From positions 2,272,768-2,336,767 of the forward strand of contig NZ_SODV01000002.1 of the NCBI RefSeq assembly GCF_004366355.1: a stretch of DNA of 64,000 nucleotides, in the 5' to 3' direction. A model generated the notes under the pieces. It did no database searches, was not told the DNA's origin, and was given only the letters and a program-made list of their open reading frames with translations. This DNA is from Dinghuibacter silviterrae (GTDB taxonomy: Bacteria > Bacteroidota > Bacteroidia > Chitinophagales > Chitinophagaceae). The position numbers were made by a program, and so were the translations under genes. The stretch's first letter is position 1. Each line of letters starts with the position of its first letter. Below are positions 53,281 through 62,443 of this stretch, piece by piece.

Positions 53281-53311
53281 TTGGCCATTTCGGGGCGGAA
53301 TCCTATCTTCG
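53281..53311 (+). promoter_or_regulatory. Promoter of the membrane-protein gene
   Basis: TTG (53281-53283) and TATCTTCG (53304-53311) are 20 bases apart, and ATG 53317 follows six bases later. This explains why the TTG at 53281 is better read as a -33 element than as a start codon. Confidence 0.55.
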
Positions 53312-53316
53312 GCGGC

Positions 53317-53976
53317 ATGGCTACCCAGAAACCCAGCGATGAGCCGATCATCATCTCGTTTATGACGATCCGGAAGGGCGTCGGCATATTAGGCATCCTA
53401 CTCCCCTTCCTGCTGGTGGCAGGGCTTGCTTTTATTTTTGATCAGCAGGACCTGGAGCCCAGCCTCAGCCACTATTACTACACCCGCATGGGTGCCGCCT
53501 TCGTGGGCACGCTTTGCATAGTGGCGTTTTTCCTGTACTGTTACAGGGGGTACGACATGGCCGATCGCGTGACGTCCCGGCTGGCGGCGATCTTTGCGCT
53601 GGTCGTTGCGTTTTTCCCCGCGGACCCCGCGCCTTTGTATAGTGTGATGAGCTTTTCCTGCGCCTACTGGGTGCACGTCGTGCACTTCGTGTCGGCCTCG
53701 CTCATGTTCCTTGTTTTTGCCTACATCTCCATTTTCCTTTTTACAAAAACGGACGCGCCGGAACCGGGCCGACGGAAACGCCAGCGGAACCTGGTTTACC
53801 GGATTTGCGGCGTCGTCATGCTGGTGGCATTGGTTGGAATCCTGCTGGATGCGACGGTGGCATCCATCGGGGTGCCCCTTGCGGCCTATCATCCCATCTT
53901 GTTCCTGGAAGCACTGGCCCTGTGGGCCTTTGGGCTGTCGTGGCTCGTCAAAGGGCAGGGGATGCTGAAAGACTAG
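53317..53976 (+). CDS. Integral membrane protein of unknown function
   Basis: This 219-residue protein has six hydrophobic segments, among them GVGILGILLPFLLVAGLAF, AAFVGTLCIVAFFLYCY, SASLMFLVFAYISIFLF and VVMLVALVGILLD. Short basic loops (EPGRRKRQRN) set the orientation. A conserved-looking SHYYYTRMGAAF follows helix one. No family is assigned. It starts at ATG 53317 and ends in a CTAG tetramer that also gives the stop of the convergent gene. Confidence 0.8.
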   Translation: MATQKPSDEPIIISFMTIRKGVGILGILLPFLLVAGLAFIFDQQDLEPSLSHYYYTRMGAAFVGTLCIVAFFLYCYRGYDMADRVTSRLAAIFALVVAFFPADPAPLYSVMSFSCAYWVHVVHFVSASLMFLVFAYISIFLFTKTDAPEPGRRKRQRNLVYRICGVVMLVALVGILLDATVASIGVPLAAYHPILFLEALALWAFGLSWLVKGQGMLKD

Positions 53977-54980
53977 ACCTTTTTGTGGGTATCGATAAAG
54001 GTCTTCACCTCCGAAACAGGCATCGCCCGGCCCACCCGGCCTTCGGTCAAAGCAACCGTCAGCTTGCCAAACTGATTCGCGTGGATCACCGCAATATCCC
54101 CTTCGAAGGTATCATAGTTCACGCCATTATACACCACGTCCTGCGCCGTTCGGTGGCCCGTTTGCGGGGACTGGTGGTCCATAAACAACAGGTCGTATTT
54201 GGTTCCCTGGAAGACGCCCCAATGGTGATCATGGAAAAACCAAAGCGGCGTCCCGTCCACGTTGGCTACGGTCTCCCTCCCGTGGATGGCGTGGGACGCA
54301 ACCACCATGGCGGTCGGGTCGGATTGAATCACCACGCCCTCCACCCCGGCCGCCTTTGTTGCCAGCAGGAAGCGTTGCGCCAGCGACATGCAGTCCCCGT
54401 TTCCGCTCAAAAAGCTGCTTCCCCCCGATTCCAAAATGCCTGTATATTTAAAGGGGAACTGGTTAAGGCGTTGGAAAAGCGTTTCCACCTTATCCGCCGG
54501 CTGCTGGGGCAGGTTCACCAGGAGAGAAGGCGGAACCACCCCCGTGAGCGATTCACTGCTAGGATCAAAACCCTTTTTATAAATGTCATTGATCGTAATG
54601 CCCTTCATCCCTTTTCCTTCTTCCAACCCGGCCCTCAGGACCTCCGGAGCTACCTTCACTTGTTTGGCCACCCCCTCCAGGGTCGTCCAATCCGGGGGTT
54701 CCAGGAGCTGCTGTGGCACTTGCTTCTTCGGTGGGGGATGCTTTTGCCAATAGTAGTACGCCAAAATCGTTGCGGCGCCTCCCACTATGGTCAACGCAGT
54801 CCCTATAGGGTTTGCCTTGGCCAGCTCCACCAGGGCGGTGATCCAGTCCCCTTCCCGCTGGACCGGCGGTGCCGCGGGCATGCTTTTGCCCCGCGGTCCG
54901 GCACCGGTGTGGCTGGCCGGGCGGGACGCGATTGCCCGGCTGGGGCCCGAACGCGCGATATAGGTGCGGCTATCCATCAT
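53973..54980 (-). CDS. Possible membrane-tethered cysteine hydrolase/transglutaminase-like effector
   Basis: This 335-residue protein has a disordered N-terminus with AAPPVQREGD, resembling leaders of DUF4157-associated toxins, and a single membrane segment near residues 57-77 (NPIGTALTIVGGAATILAYY). The C-terminal domain shows GNGDCMSLAQRF (Cys197) and FHDHHWGVFQG (His252/253) with Asp269, placed like a Cys-His-Asp triad. The triad and effector roles are inference. There is no immunity candidate nearby apart from the convergent membrane protein, with which it overlaps by four bases. Confidence 0.7.
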   Translation of the reverse strand: MMDSRTYIARSGPSRAIASRPASHTGAGPRGKSMPAAPPVQREGDWITALVELAKANPIGTALTIVGGAATILAYYYWQKHPPPKKQVPQQLLEPPDWTTLEGVAKQVKVAPEVLRAGLEEGKGMKGITINDIYKKGFDPSSESLTGVVPPSLLVNLPQQPADKVETLFQRLNQFPFKYTGILESGGSSFLSGNGDCMSLAQRFLLATKAAGVEGVVIQSDPTAMVVASHAIHGRETVANVDGTPLWFFHDHHWGVFQGTKYDLLFMDHQSPQTGHRTAQDVVYNGVNYDTFEGDIAVIHANQFGKLTVALTEGRVGRAMPVSEVKTFIDTHKKV

Positions 54981-55046
54981 TTTTGGGAAGTACTACTAGT
55001 ATACAAAAAAAAATGTATATTCGTGTGTACTTTAAAATCCAATTCG

Positions 55047-55115
55047 ATGAAATACCGGGCTCTTTGGGGAATCGCTTGCATGGCTTCCCTCTTTCTGATC
55101 GGCTTGATGAGCTGA
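55047..55115 (+). CDS. Possible 22-residue hydrophobic peptide
   Basis: ATG at 55047 opens a 22-codon frame (MKYRALWGIACMASLFLIGL plus MS) with a membrane-helix-like core. TATATTCG (55016-55023) upstream resembles a -7 box. It could be a small membrane peptide or the remains of a lost lipoprotein signal sequence. Coding is not proven. Confidence 0.3.
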   Translation: MKYRALWGIACMASLFLIGLMS

Positions 55116-55130
55116 GCAAAAATCAAAGTT

Positions 55131-57422
55131 TTATAAGGAAATTTCTTGTCTTCCCCCTTGCAGGGAAACGACACGCCCTTTCCATACAAACCGCCCCTTC
55201 ACCCCAGAAGGCAATTCCACGTTTCCGGTCACGTGCTCCCCATGGCGGAGCAAATGCACGCTCACCATCCCCGCCGGTACAGGCATACTCCCGCGTACCT
55301 CCGTCAAAGGCCCCATACAAGGCTGTATCAGCACCTGCGAAAACCCCGGCGCCGCCGGCACGATCCCGCAGATCGTCGCGAGAAAGTCGTAGTTGGGGCT
55401 GGCGCTCCAGGCATGGCAATCAGAACGGGTGGGATCTGGCTTCTCGGCAAATGTCGTGAGCCCGCGGGCCAGCATATCCCTCCAGGGCCCGAGCTGGCTG
55501 TAGTACAGATCCCCCAGCCCGGCGACTTTCAGTGCACGGGTGAGGTAAAAGCGGTAATAGAAGGTGGTCTGGCTGATGCCGGTGTCGGAGAGCACACGGC
55601 GCATGACGGAACCAGGTAACGCCCCGCTGAGTACCCCCATAATGGAGGCATGCTGGCTAAACGTCGTCCGCGAAGGCGTATTCGCCATCAACCCGCGGGA
55701 GGCGTCGAAACAAGACCGGTACGTTCCCGCACACAAGCGGTGCGCCAACGAGCGATATTGAGAAGCAAGCGCAGGCATGCCAAAATCCGCGAACAATGCC
55801 GCCGCTTGATTCAGGGTATACGCATACTGCAACGTCACCACGGAAGAATGCCCGTTGGTAGCCCCATCGGGTACCCCTCCGGGAAATTGATCGTCCCAGT
55901 CGACAAAACTCCACCAGTTCATGGGCCCGAGCATGTCGAGCGAATCGACATGACCGGCGTACCAGTGCAACACCTCCTGTATGGGTAGCAGGAGCGGCTC
56001 GATAAAAGCGGAATCGCCCCGGTGCATCCAGTAGTCGTACACCATGGATACCCAGTACAACGAAAAGGGCGGAATCACCTGGAGCCGGTTGCTGGGGTAC
56101 CGTCCCTGTGTCAGCCCCTCGGGGATCCGGGAGTGGTAGAAGTCGAGGATGGCTTTGCGCATCAGGCGGTCGTCCCCGGTAACGTAGAGCGAGATGAGCG
56201 ACTGGATACGGGTGTCGCCTTCGTATTGGAGCTGTTCGTAATAGGGGCAATCGAAATAGTTCTCCCCGGCACACATCAGGGCGGTACGCCACCCTACCCT
56301 CCAGATGTCGCTTAGGGAACTGTCGTTGCAGGAAAAGGACGCCTTAGCCTCAAATGGATACCCGGTGCGCATACCGTACAGGTCGTCGATCACCAGCGAG
56401 TCGGCGCCCGTGGTAATGTCGAGCTGTACATACCGGTAGGTCCGGAACCAAAGGGGGCGGAACAAACGATGCGGGCCGCCGTCGGGTTCGAAGAGGTCGG
56501 CGTTGCCGGTAAGCTTTTTTCCTTCGATGTCATTTCGGTTGCCTTTACGGCCGGCCGAGTCAAAAAGCGCTTCGGCATAGCTCATCCGGATGGTCGCGCC
56601 CCGGCCACCGCTGACCAAAAGCGAAGGATAGGCAACGGTGTTATAAGTCTGATCGAGGAGGAGACTGACGTGGCTCGACGGAGGAATGGTCGTAGGAGTG
56701 CCTTGCAAAAATCCCGAGAGGCCACCCCGCCGCACTGACGGTATCCGCTGGAGCGTCTCCGGAAACAGCGGGATATTGCGTGGCTCCAGCGTCCACCGGT
56801 TGTCGGTACCGCTGCCAAAAAGAAAGGCGTGATCGACATACGAAGCGTGAGACCACCCGGAGTCAGAAAACCCCGGCTGCTCCCACCCCCACGGATAGGC
56901 GTCGCCGCGAACGTGATCCCCGGGCCCCACCACGTAATAGGAGTGCAAATCGACAGGCAACGGCGCATACGCCGTATCATGAAAAACGCGCCAGGAACTG
57001 TTGGTATTCACTAACGCTCCCTGCAACAAAAAACCCGTCTGGTTGCTGACCTGGGCCACCGGCGCATATTCCCCCATGTTCCAGACCAGGGCTGCGATAA
57101 CGTTGTCCCCGGGTTGCAGCAAAGGCCCTATGTCCACCGTTTCGAAATACCAATGCGCCAGGTCGCTCCTTGCGGGCCCGGCGCAAACGAAGTGACCGTT
57201 GACCCACAAACGGTAACGGTTATCCGCCGAGACGTGGATGAGAAAACGGCCAGGCGCGGCCGAAAGCGTAAAGGTCTTTCGGAAGTGATACACCCCGTAG
57301 GCCTTGGCGGGCACTCCCGGGCAACCGATCCAGGCGGCCTTAAAATCGGAGGGGATGTCTCCTGCGCGTTGCGCGGAAACATCCCCCCAGAAGAATAAGA
57401 CCAGGAATATCCAGGGTCTCAT
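55131..57422 (-). CDS. Alpha-L-rhamnosidase-like glycoside hydrolase, GH78
   Basis: This 763-residue secreted protein has a short signal peptide (MRPWIFLVLFFWGDVSAQ), N-terminal beta-sandwich domains (FLIHVSADNRYRLWVNGHF) and an (alpha/alpha)6 barrel. The catalytic region near residue 392 reads CPYYEQLQYEGDTRIQ, the form seen in many GH78 relatives, and DWDDQFPGGVPDGATNGHSS follows. It should cleave terminal alpha-L-rhamnose; some relatives differ in specificity. It follows the TPR gene by three bases, so it is probably co-transcribed with it. Confidence 0.92.
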   Translation of the reverse strand: MRPWIFLVLFFWGDVSAQRAGDIPSDFKAAWIGCPGVPAKAYGVYHFRKTFTLSAAPGRFLIHVSADNRYRLWVNGHFVCAGPARSDLAHWYFETVDIGPLLQPGDNVIAALVWNMGEYAPVAQVSNQTGFLLQGALVNTNSSWRVFHDTAYAPLPVDLHSYYVVGPGDHVRGDAYPWGWEQPGFSDSGWSHASYVDHAFLFGSGTDNRWTLEPRNIPLFPETLQRIPSVRRGGLSGFLQGTPTTIPPSSHVSLLLDQTYNTVAYPSLLVSGGRGATIRMSYAEALFDSAGRKGNRNDIEGKKLTGNADLFEPDGGPHRLFRPLWFRTYRYVQLDITTGADSLVIDDLYGMRTGYPFEAKASFSCNDSSLSDIWRVGWRTALMCAGENYFDCPYYEQLQYEGDTRIQSLISLYVTGDDRLMRKAILDFYHSRIPEGLTQGRYPSNRLQVIPPFSLYWVSMVYDYWMHRGDSAFIEPLLLPIQEVLHWYAGHVDSLDMLGPMNWWSFVDWDDQFPGGVPDGATNGHSSVVTLQYAYTLNQAAALFADFGMPALASQYRSLAHRLCAGTYRSCFDASRGLMANTPSRTTFSQHASIMGVLSGALPGSVMRRVLSDTGISQTTFYYRFYLTRALKVAGLGDLYYSQLGPWRDMLARGLTTFAEKPDPTRSDCHAWSASPNYDFLATICGIVPAAPGFSQVLIQPCMGPLTEVRGSMPVPAGMVSVHLLRHGEHVTGNVELPSGVKGRFVWKGRVVSLQGGRQEISL

Positions 57423-57425
57423 AGT

Positions 57426-58685
57426 CTATTTGCTGTCTGCTGCGGTATACTTGTCGTCGTAGAACTTGGCCTTGTCCTTGTTTTCGAGGTAGCGGTAGCA
57501 ATCCCCGAGAAGGCTGATGGACGATTTATAGTTCGACTTTTCGGCTACCTTGAGCGTAGACTGGGTGTCATAGAAGCTGAAAACTTTCTCCAGGGGCGTG
57601 ATGGCTGCCTTGATTTGCTCTTCGGCCTGGCCCTGGAGCGCCTTTTTGTTGGCGTCGTCGGCGGGCGTCTTTCCTTTGATGGTCTTCAGGCTGTCGTTGA
57701 TGGACACGGCCTGGTTGAAGTGGGATTTACCCAGCGCCAGGAAGGCTTCGGGGCGGTTGGGGTCGATCTCGGTACACTTGGTAAAGGCGCCTTCCAGCTT
57801 TTGGATCAGCTCGGTATAGCCGGCGGGCTTTTTATCGACGCCATACACGAGACCGAAGAGCGTGTTGCCATAGTTATACTGGTGCTCGTAGCTGTTCGGA
57901 TCGTTGGCGATGACCTCTTCGTATTTCTTGATGAGCTCGTCGGTTTTGCCTTGCTCTTTCAGCATCTGCAGGGCGACGTCGTCGAAGTAGGTGTCCTTGG
58001 GATAAAGGGTTTTACCGGCGGCGGCGTATTTCTGGGCGTTGTCCCAATCCTTTTTGTCGGAATAGACATACACCAGCCAGCGGTAGGGCAGGTCAAAGCC
58101 CTGGCCGGATACTTTGGCGTCCGCCAGCAATTTGAAATAGTAGGTGGCGCTGTCGTTCTTTTCGAGCTTCATATAGTCGAAGCCGAGGTAGTAGGTGACG
58201 ACCGTGTCAAGACCGGTCAGACCGATGTGCTTGTCGTAGATAAAGCGGCCGATCTGGTTGGTGTTGTCAAAACCGGGCAGCGAGCCGGCAAAGTCGTTCT
58301 TCTGGAAGATCCTGTAGGCCTCGTTGAAAGAGGTGTTGTACAGGTTGGCGATGTAAGCGTATTTATTGTCCAGGACGGCCTCGATAGAGGTCTTGGTGCT
58401 GTCGATGTCATAAGCCTTTCTGAAGGCATCCAGGGCGATCATGTTCGCGCCGGGCACCTGTCCTTTCAGGGCGCTGTCGGTGGCGAACTGGCTGTACACC
58501 TTTCCTTTGGTATACCACGCATCCTGGTCCTTGGACCATTTATCGTTGGTCACCACCTGGTCAATCGTCGTTCTTGCACTTGCCCAGTCTTTCTTGTCGA
58601 TCTGCTTTTTGGCCTGCTTGAGGTCCTGGGCGGAAGCGCCCAGCAGCGTCAGCGCAGAAAGACCGGCTAGGAAAAATTTTGTCAT
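57426..58685 (-). CDS. Secreted TPR protein
   Basis: This 419-residue protein has a signal peptide (FFLAGLSALTLLGASAQ) and helical repeats of the TPR type throughout (WYTKGKVYSQFATDSALKG; RWLVYVYSDKKDWDNAQKYA; LGDCYRYLENKDKAKFYDD). Such proteins mediate protein-protein contacts in the periplasm. The function is unknown. TAAATATA on the plus strand at 58710-58717 is a -7 box (TATATTTA) on the minus strand. The gene lies 61 bases after gyrA and three before the GH78 gene. Confidence 0.88.
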   Translation of the reverse strand: MTKFFLAGLSALTLLGASAQDLKQAKKQIDKKDWASARTTIDQVVTNDKWSKDQDAWYTKGKVYSQFATDSALKGQVPGANMIALDAFRKAYDIDSTKTSIEAVLDNKYAYIANLYNTSFNEAYRIFQKNDFAGSLPGFDNTNQIGRFIYDKHIGLTGLDTVVTYYLGFDYMKLEKNDSATYYFKLLADAKVSGQGFDLPYRWLVYVYSDKKDWDNAQKYAAAGKTLYPKDTYFDDVALQMLKEQGKTDELIKKYEEVIANDPNSYEHQYNYGNTLFGLVYGVDKKPAGYTELIQKLEGAFTKCTEIDPNRPEAFLALGKSHFNQAVSINDSLKTIKGKTPADDANKKALQGQAEEQIKAAITPLEKVFSFYDTQSTLKVAEKSNYKSSISLLGDCYRYLENKDKAKFYDDKYTAADSK

Positions 58686-58709
58686 GTTGCGTTATTTGAT
58701 TTTTCGCCT

Positions 58710-58717
58710 TAAATATA
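58710..58717 (-). promoter_or_regulatory. Candidate -7 box for the TPR/GH78 genes
   Basis: The minus strand reads TATATTTA, seven of eight matches to TAnnTTTG, 24 bases before ATG 58685, in the gap after gyrA. No clear -33 element was found. Confidence 0.4.
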
Positions 58718-58746
58718 CCTAAATTATTGTGTTGCAGCGGCAACCT

Positions 58747-61326
58747 CTATTCATTCTCCGGATTTTCCCCTGCGGCGGCGTCGGCGGCTGGTTCGGCGCC
58801 CTCTGCCGGCGCGTCCGGCGCTTCAGAGGCGCCCTCCGAAGGCGTCTCTTCCTCCATTTCATCCAGCGTCGTAATCGCCGCAATCTCATCACTCTCCTCC
58901 AACCTAATCAGCTTCACCCCCTGGGTATTCCTCCCCGCCTCGCGAATGTCCGCCACGGACATACGAATCGTGATCCCGGACCGGCAGGTGATCATCAGGT
59001 CCTGGTTCTCGACGACGTCCAAAATGCCTATGAGGGAACCGGTTTTGTCGGTGACATTGATGGTTTTCACCCCTTTCCCACCCCGGTTGGTGATCCGGTA
59101 TTCGTCTACAGGCGTTCGTTTGCCAAAGCCTTTTTGGGAGACGACCAAGACATTCCTTGTGGTATCGGTACCATCGACACAAATCATGCCAACGACTTCG
59201 TCCCCGGCCTCGTCCACCTCGATACCCGTGACGCCGATAGCGCCCCGGCCGGTGGCCCGGACCTTGTCTTCGGGGAAACGGATGGCCCGGCCGCTGCGCA
59301 CGCCCATGATGACCTGGGTCTGTCCGTTCGTCAAACGGGCTTCCAACAGTTGGTCCCCTTCCACCACGGTGATGGCGTTGACACCGCTTTGACGCGGGCG
59401 GGAGAATTCCTTAAGCTCGGTCCGTTTGATGATGCCTTTTTTGGTACACAGCAGGATATACTGGTTATCTACATCGTCGAAGTTCTTGACGTCGATGATC
59501 GCGCGGATGTTGTCGTCCGGCGGGATCTGGATGAGGTTTTGGATGGCGCGGCCCTTGCTTTGTTTGTCCCCCTCGGGGATTTCATAGACCTTCAGCCAGT
59601 AGCAACGGCCCTTTTCCGTAAAGAACATCAGGGTATGGTGGGAAGAGGCGACAAAGAGGTGTTCGATCCAGTCTTCCTCGCGGGTCTTGCCACCGATGAC
59701 GCCCCTTCCGCCGCGTTTTTGCTGGCGGTATTCGTCGGCAGGCGTGCGTTTGATATAACCCAGGTGGGAAATGGTGATGACCACGTCTTCCAACTCGATC
59801 AGGTCTTCGATGCGCATTTCGTTGGCCAGGTACTGGATCTCGCTTTTGCGCTCGTCGGCAAAGCGGGTCTTCACGTCGAGCAATTCGTCCTTGATGATCT
59901 GGAAACGCATGCCCTCGTCTCCGAGGATTTCCTTGAGATGCGCGATGAGTTTCATGAGTTCGCCGTGTTCCTCGCGGATCTTATCCCTTTCCATACCCGT
60001 CAGGCGTTGCAGACGGAGTTCGAGTACGGCCTTGGCCTGGATCTCGGACATGCCGAACTGGGTCATGAGACCTTCCTTGGCGTTCTCGGGGGTGGATGAG
60101 TTCCGGATCAGTTGGATCACCTCGTCCAGGTGGTCCAGGGCGATCAGGTATCCTTCCAGGATATGGGCGCGTTTTTCCGCTTCCCGGAGCTCGAACTTGG
60201 TTCTGCGGACCACGACCTCATGCCGGAACTCGACGAATTCGGAGATCAGGTCCCTCAGGTTCAGGATACGGGGGCGACCCTTCGACAGGGCCACGTTGTT
60301 GATCCCGTAGCTGGTCTGGAGCTCGGTATGCTTATATAACTGGTTGATGATTACGTTGGCAACGCCGTCCCTTTTGAGGTCCAGGACGATACGCGTACCT
60401 TCTTTCTGGTTGGATTCGTTGTTGACGTGGGCGATGCCTTCGATCGTCCGGTCGTTGACCAACTGGCCGATCCGGTCGGTCAGGGTATCCCGGCTCACCT
60501 GGTAAGGCACCTCGGTAATGATGATCTGTTCCCGCCCGCTGGGTTTGGTGTCCACGTGGAGCTTCCCCCGGACGACGACGCGGCCGCGGCCCGTGCGGAA
60601 GCCTTGTTTGACGCCTTCGACGCCAAAGATGATCCCGCCCGTGGGGAAATCCGGCGCCTTGACGTATTTGATAAGGTCCTCCACCGTGATCTCGCGGTCT
60701 TCGATATAGGCGATACAACCGTCGATGACCTCGCCCAGGTTGTGGGGAAGCATATTGGTCGCCATACCCACGGCGATCCCGCTCGACCCGTTGACGAGGA
60801 GCTGGGGGATACGGGTAGGCATTACGGTCGGTTCTTCCAGGGAGTCGTCGAAGTTCAGCTGGAAGTCCACGGTATCCTTTTCGATATCCTGGAGGACGTA
60901 TTCGGTCAGTCGCTGGAGACGGACTTCGGTATACCGCATGGCGGCCGGACCGTCCCCGTCCTGGTTCCCCATGTTCCCCTGGCCTTCGACCAGCATATAC
61001 CGCATGCTCCATTCCTGGGCCATGCGGACCATCGCGTCATACACGGAAGAGTCCCCGTGCGGGTGGTATTTACCCAATACTTCCCCGACGACGCGGGCGC
61101 TTTTCTTGTAGGGCTTGTTATAGGTCATCCCCAGCTCATTCATGGCAAAGAGGATGCGGCGGTGTACCGGCTTGAAGCCGTCCCGTACGTCCGGAAGCGC
61201 GCGGCTCACGATGACCGACATCGAATAGTCGATGTAGGCCGTCTTCATCTGTTCCTCGATATTAACCTGAATGATCCTACCCCCCTGCTCCTGGGAGCCG
61301 TCCAAAGTTTGATCCACTTGATCCAT
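58747..61326 (-). CDS. gyrA: DNA gyrase subunit A
   Basis: This 859-residue topoisomerase subunit starts at ATG 61326; an upstream frame adds 21 residues not seen in the family. It has the breakage-reunion domain with catalytic Tyr132 ([13 protein letters not shown]), the quinolone-resistance region with the wild-type residues Ser93 and Asp97 ([11 protein letters not shown]. coli Ser83 and Asp87) and a C-terminal pinwheel containing the GyrA-box QKRGGRG, which separates it from ParC. The tail is acidic and Ala/Glu/Pro-rich ([16 protein letters not shown]). A consensus -7 box lies 20 bases upstream. Confidence 0.98.
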   Translation of the reverse strand: MDQVDQTLDGSQEQGGRIIQVNIEEQMKTAYIDYSMSVIVSRALPDVRDGFKPVHRRILFAMNELGMTYNKPYKKSARVVGEVLGKYHPHGDSSVYDAMVRMAQEWSMRYMLVEGQGNMGNQDGDGPAAMRYTEVRLQRLTEYVLQDIEKDTVDFQLNFDDSLEEPTVMPTRIPQLLVNGSSGIAVGMATNMLPHNLGEVIDGCIAYIEDREITVEDLIKYVKAPDFPTGGIIFGVEGVKQGFRTGRGRVVVRGKLHVDTKPSGREQIIITEVPYQVSRDTLTDRIGQLVNDRTIEGIAHVNNESNQKEGTRIVLDLKRDGVANVIINQLYKHTELQTSYGINNVALSKGRPRILNLRDLISEFVEFRHEVVVRRTKFELREAEKRAHILEGYLIALDHLDEVIQLIRNSSTPENAKEGLMTQFGMSEIQAKAVLELRLQRLTGMERDKIREEHGELMKLIAHLKEILGDEGMRFQIIKDELLDVKTRFADERKSEIQYLANEMRIEDLIELEDVVITISHLGYIKRTPADEYRQQKRGGRGVIGGKTREEDWIEHLFVASSHHTLMFFTEKGRCYWLKVYEIPEGDKQSKGRAIQNLIQIPPDDNIRAIIDVKNFDDVDNQYILLCTKKGIIKRTELKEFSRPRQSGVNAITVVEGDQLLEARLTNGQTQVIMGVRSGRAIRFPEDKVRATGRGAIGVTGIEVDEAGDEVVGMICVDGTDTTRNVLVVSQKGFGKRTPVDEYRITNRGGKGVKTINVTDKTGSLIGILDVVENQDLMITCRSGITIRMSVADIREAGRNTQGVKLIRLEESDEIAAITTLDEMEEETPSEGASEAPDAPAEGAEPAADAAAGENPENE

Positions 61327-61345
61327 AGTCTGAATTGAAAGTGTG

Positions 61346-61353
61346 CAAAGGTA
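61346..61353 (-). promoter_or_regulatory. -7 box of gyrA
   Basis: The minus strand reads TACCTTTG, a full match to TAnnTTTG, 20 bases upstream of the gyrA ATG. A -33 TTG at the right distance is not evident. Confidence 0.55.
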
Positions 61354-61366
61354 TCGAAATGAATGC

Positions 61367-61397
61367 AAAAAGAGAGCCCCCGGGGTCACCGGGGGCC
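61367..61397 (-). terminator. Intrinsic terminator of the DUF6089 gene
   Basis: On the minus strand GCCCCCGG pairs with CCGGGGGC around a five-base loop (stem 61376-61396), followed by TCTCTTTTT. It ends transcription from 62282 just before the gyrA promoter. Confidence 0.8.
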
Positions 61398-61424
61398 TAT
61401 ATTTTCTAACTATTTAGGCACAAT

Positions 61425-62282
61425 TTACAGGATCCTCGTCGGGCACCCCATATGGTTGTGTGTGTATTCCGCACCGCTCAGCCGGAAGCTGATCCTCAGC
61501 CCCGTGAAATAGTACCAGTCATCTCCCCCGGCACCACGTGCGTTGCCTGCTGCCGGATAGGTGGCTCCCGTGTGACCGGGAAGCTGATTCCCCCGGAAGG
61601 CCATTTCCACGGCTTCCGCGCCCTTCGCGTTTAAAAGGGAGAATTCGTCGTAATAGGCGCCGTGGACGTCATCCAGGTAACCCGTAAAGGTCTTGCGGAC
61701 ACCCACCTCCAAACCGACCCGGACATTGTCCGAAAGGGCCAGGCGGAGGCCTGCCCCAAATGGAATGGCAAACTGGGTCAGGGAATACTTCGGAGGACCG
61801 CCTGCGAGGCCTTCTCCCTCGGTGCTCAGGGGTTGCAGGAACACCTTTTGCCCGGTGGGATCATATGCATAAGGGTTGAAATGAAACACGGCCAGGCCCA
61901 CGAAGCCATAAGGCGAAATAGACCGGTCCGACAGGTCGAACAACTGGTATTCGGCCCGCACGTTCCATTCGAAGATATTGCTGTAGAAACTCAGGTTACG
62001 CGCTACCGCTCCGGGGTTGGAGCTGTACTTGTCCGCCCCGGAAATCTCGGTGAGCAAAAACCCCGTGCTCAGAGTGAAATGGGGACTGAACTCATACCCC
62101 AGGCCAAGGCCACCACCCGGATGGGCCTCTTGAAAGGTGTACCGGTGTTGCTGTAATTCGCCGTCGTAGTTGGCGGCGCCGGCGTCGATGTTCAGAAAGA
62201 AATTCTGCGCTCGCAGAGGAGCATACAATAGGATAATGGCTAAAACGAGTAGAATGTATCGCACAGGGTATAAATTTGTCAT
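61425..62282 (-). CDS. DUF6089-type outer-membrane barrel protein
   Basis: This 285-residue protein starts at ATG 62282, which gives a signal peptide (ILLVLAIILLYAPLRAQ); a longer upstream frame lacks one. The mature start NFFLNIDAGAANYDGELQQ and the run GLGYEFSPHFTLSTGF fit DUF6089. Later strands include PFGAGLRLALSDNVRVGLE and FTGLRISFRLSG. Function unknown. It is followed by a strong terminator and is not coupled to gyrA. Confidence 0.88.
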   Translation of the reverse strand: MTNLYPVRYILLVLAIILLYAPLRAQNFFLNIDAGAANYDGELQQHRYTFQEAHPGGGLGLGYEFSPHFTLSTGFLLTEISGADKYSSNPGAVARNLSFYSNIFEWNVRAEYQLFDLSDRSISPYGFVGLAVFHFNPYAYDPTGQKVFLQPLSTEGEGLAGGPPKYSLTQFAIPFGAGLRLALSDNVRVGLEVGVRKTFTGYLDDVHGAYYDEFSLLNAKGAEAVEMAFRGNQLPGHTGATYPAAGNARGAGGDDWYYFTGLRISFRLSGAEYTHNHMGCPTRIL

Positions 62283-62338
62283 GCAATATAAGCAATTATA
62301 ACGCCAATATTTACTACATATTGCCTTAAAAATAAAAA

Positions 62339-62355
62339 GGGCGCCACAGGCGCCC
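62339..62355 (-). terminator. Intrinsic terminator of the T9SS cargo gene
   Basis: GGGCGCC-ACA-GGCGCCC is a perfect 7-bp hairpin. On the minus strand it is followed by TTTTTATTTTT, so it ends minus-strand transcription from the gene at 62444. Confidence 0.8.
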
Positions 62356-62370
62356 CCAAGATCATTAGAC

Positions 62371-62419
62371 ATTTTGCGGCGGTGGGCTAAATTGACCACA
62401 TAGCCCACCGCCGCAAAAT
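62371..62419. repeat. 19-bp perfect inverted repeat
   Basis: ATTTTGCGGCGGTGGGCTA (62371-62389) and its exact complement (62401-62419) flank an 11-base loop. It lies 25 bases beyond the T9SS stop and before the terminator at 62339-62355. The pair would form a strong stem, perhaps protecting the mRNA 3' end. Confidence 0.8.
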
Positions 62420-62443
62420 ATGTCCACTTACAAAAGTCGACTA

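Noticed and set aside
53805-55115. Plus-strand open frame of 436 codons
   Set aside because: Most of it is antisense to the effector-like gene at 53973-54980; only its last 22 codons are kept as a weak candidate.
58729-60099. Plus-strand open frame of 456 codons inside gyrA
   Set aside because: It is fully antisense to gyrA, so it is a shadow.
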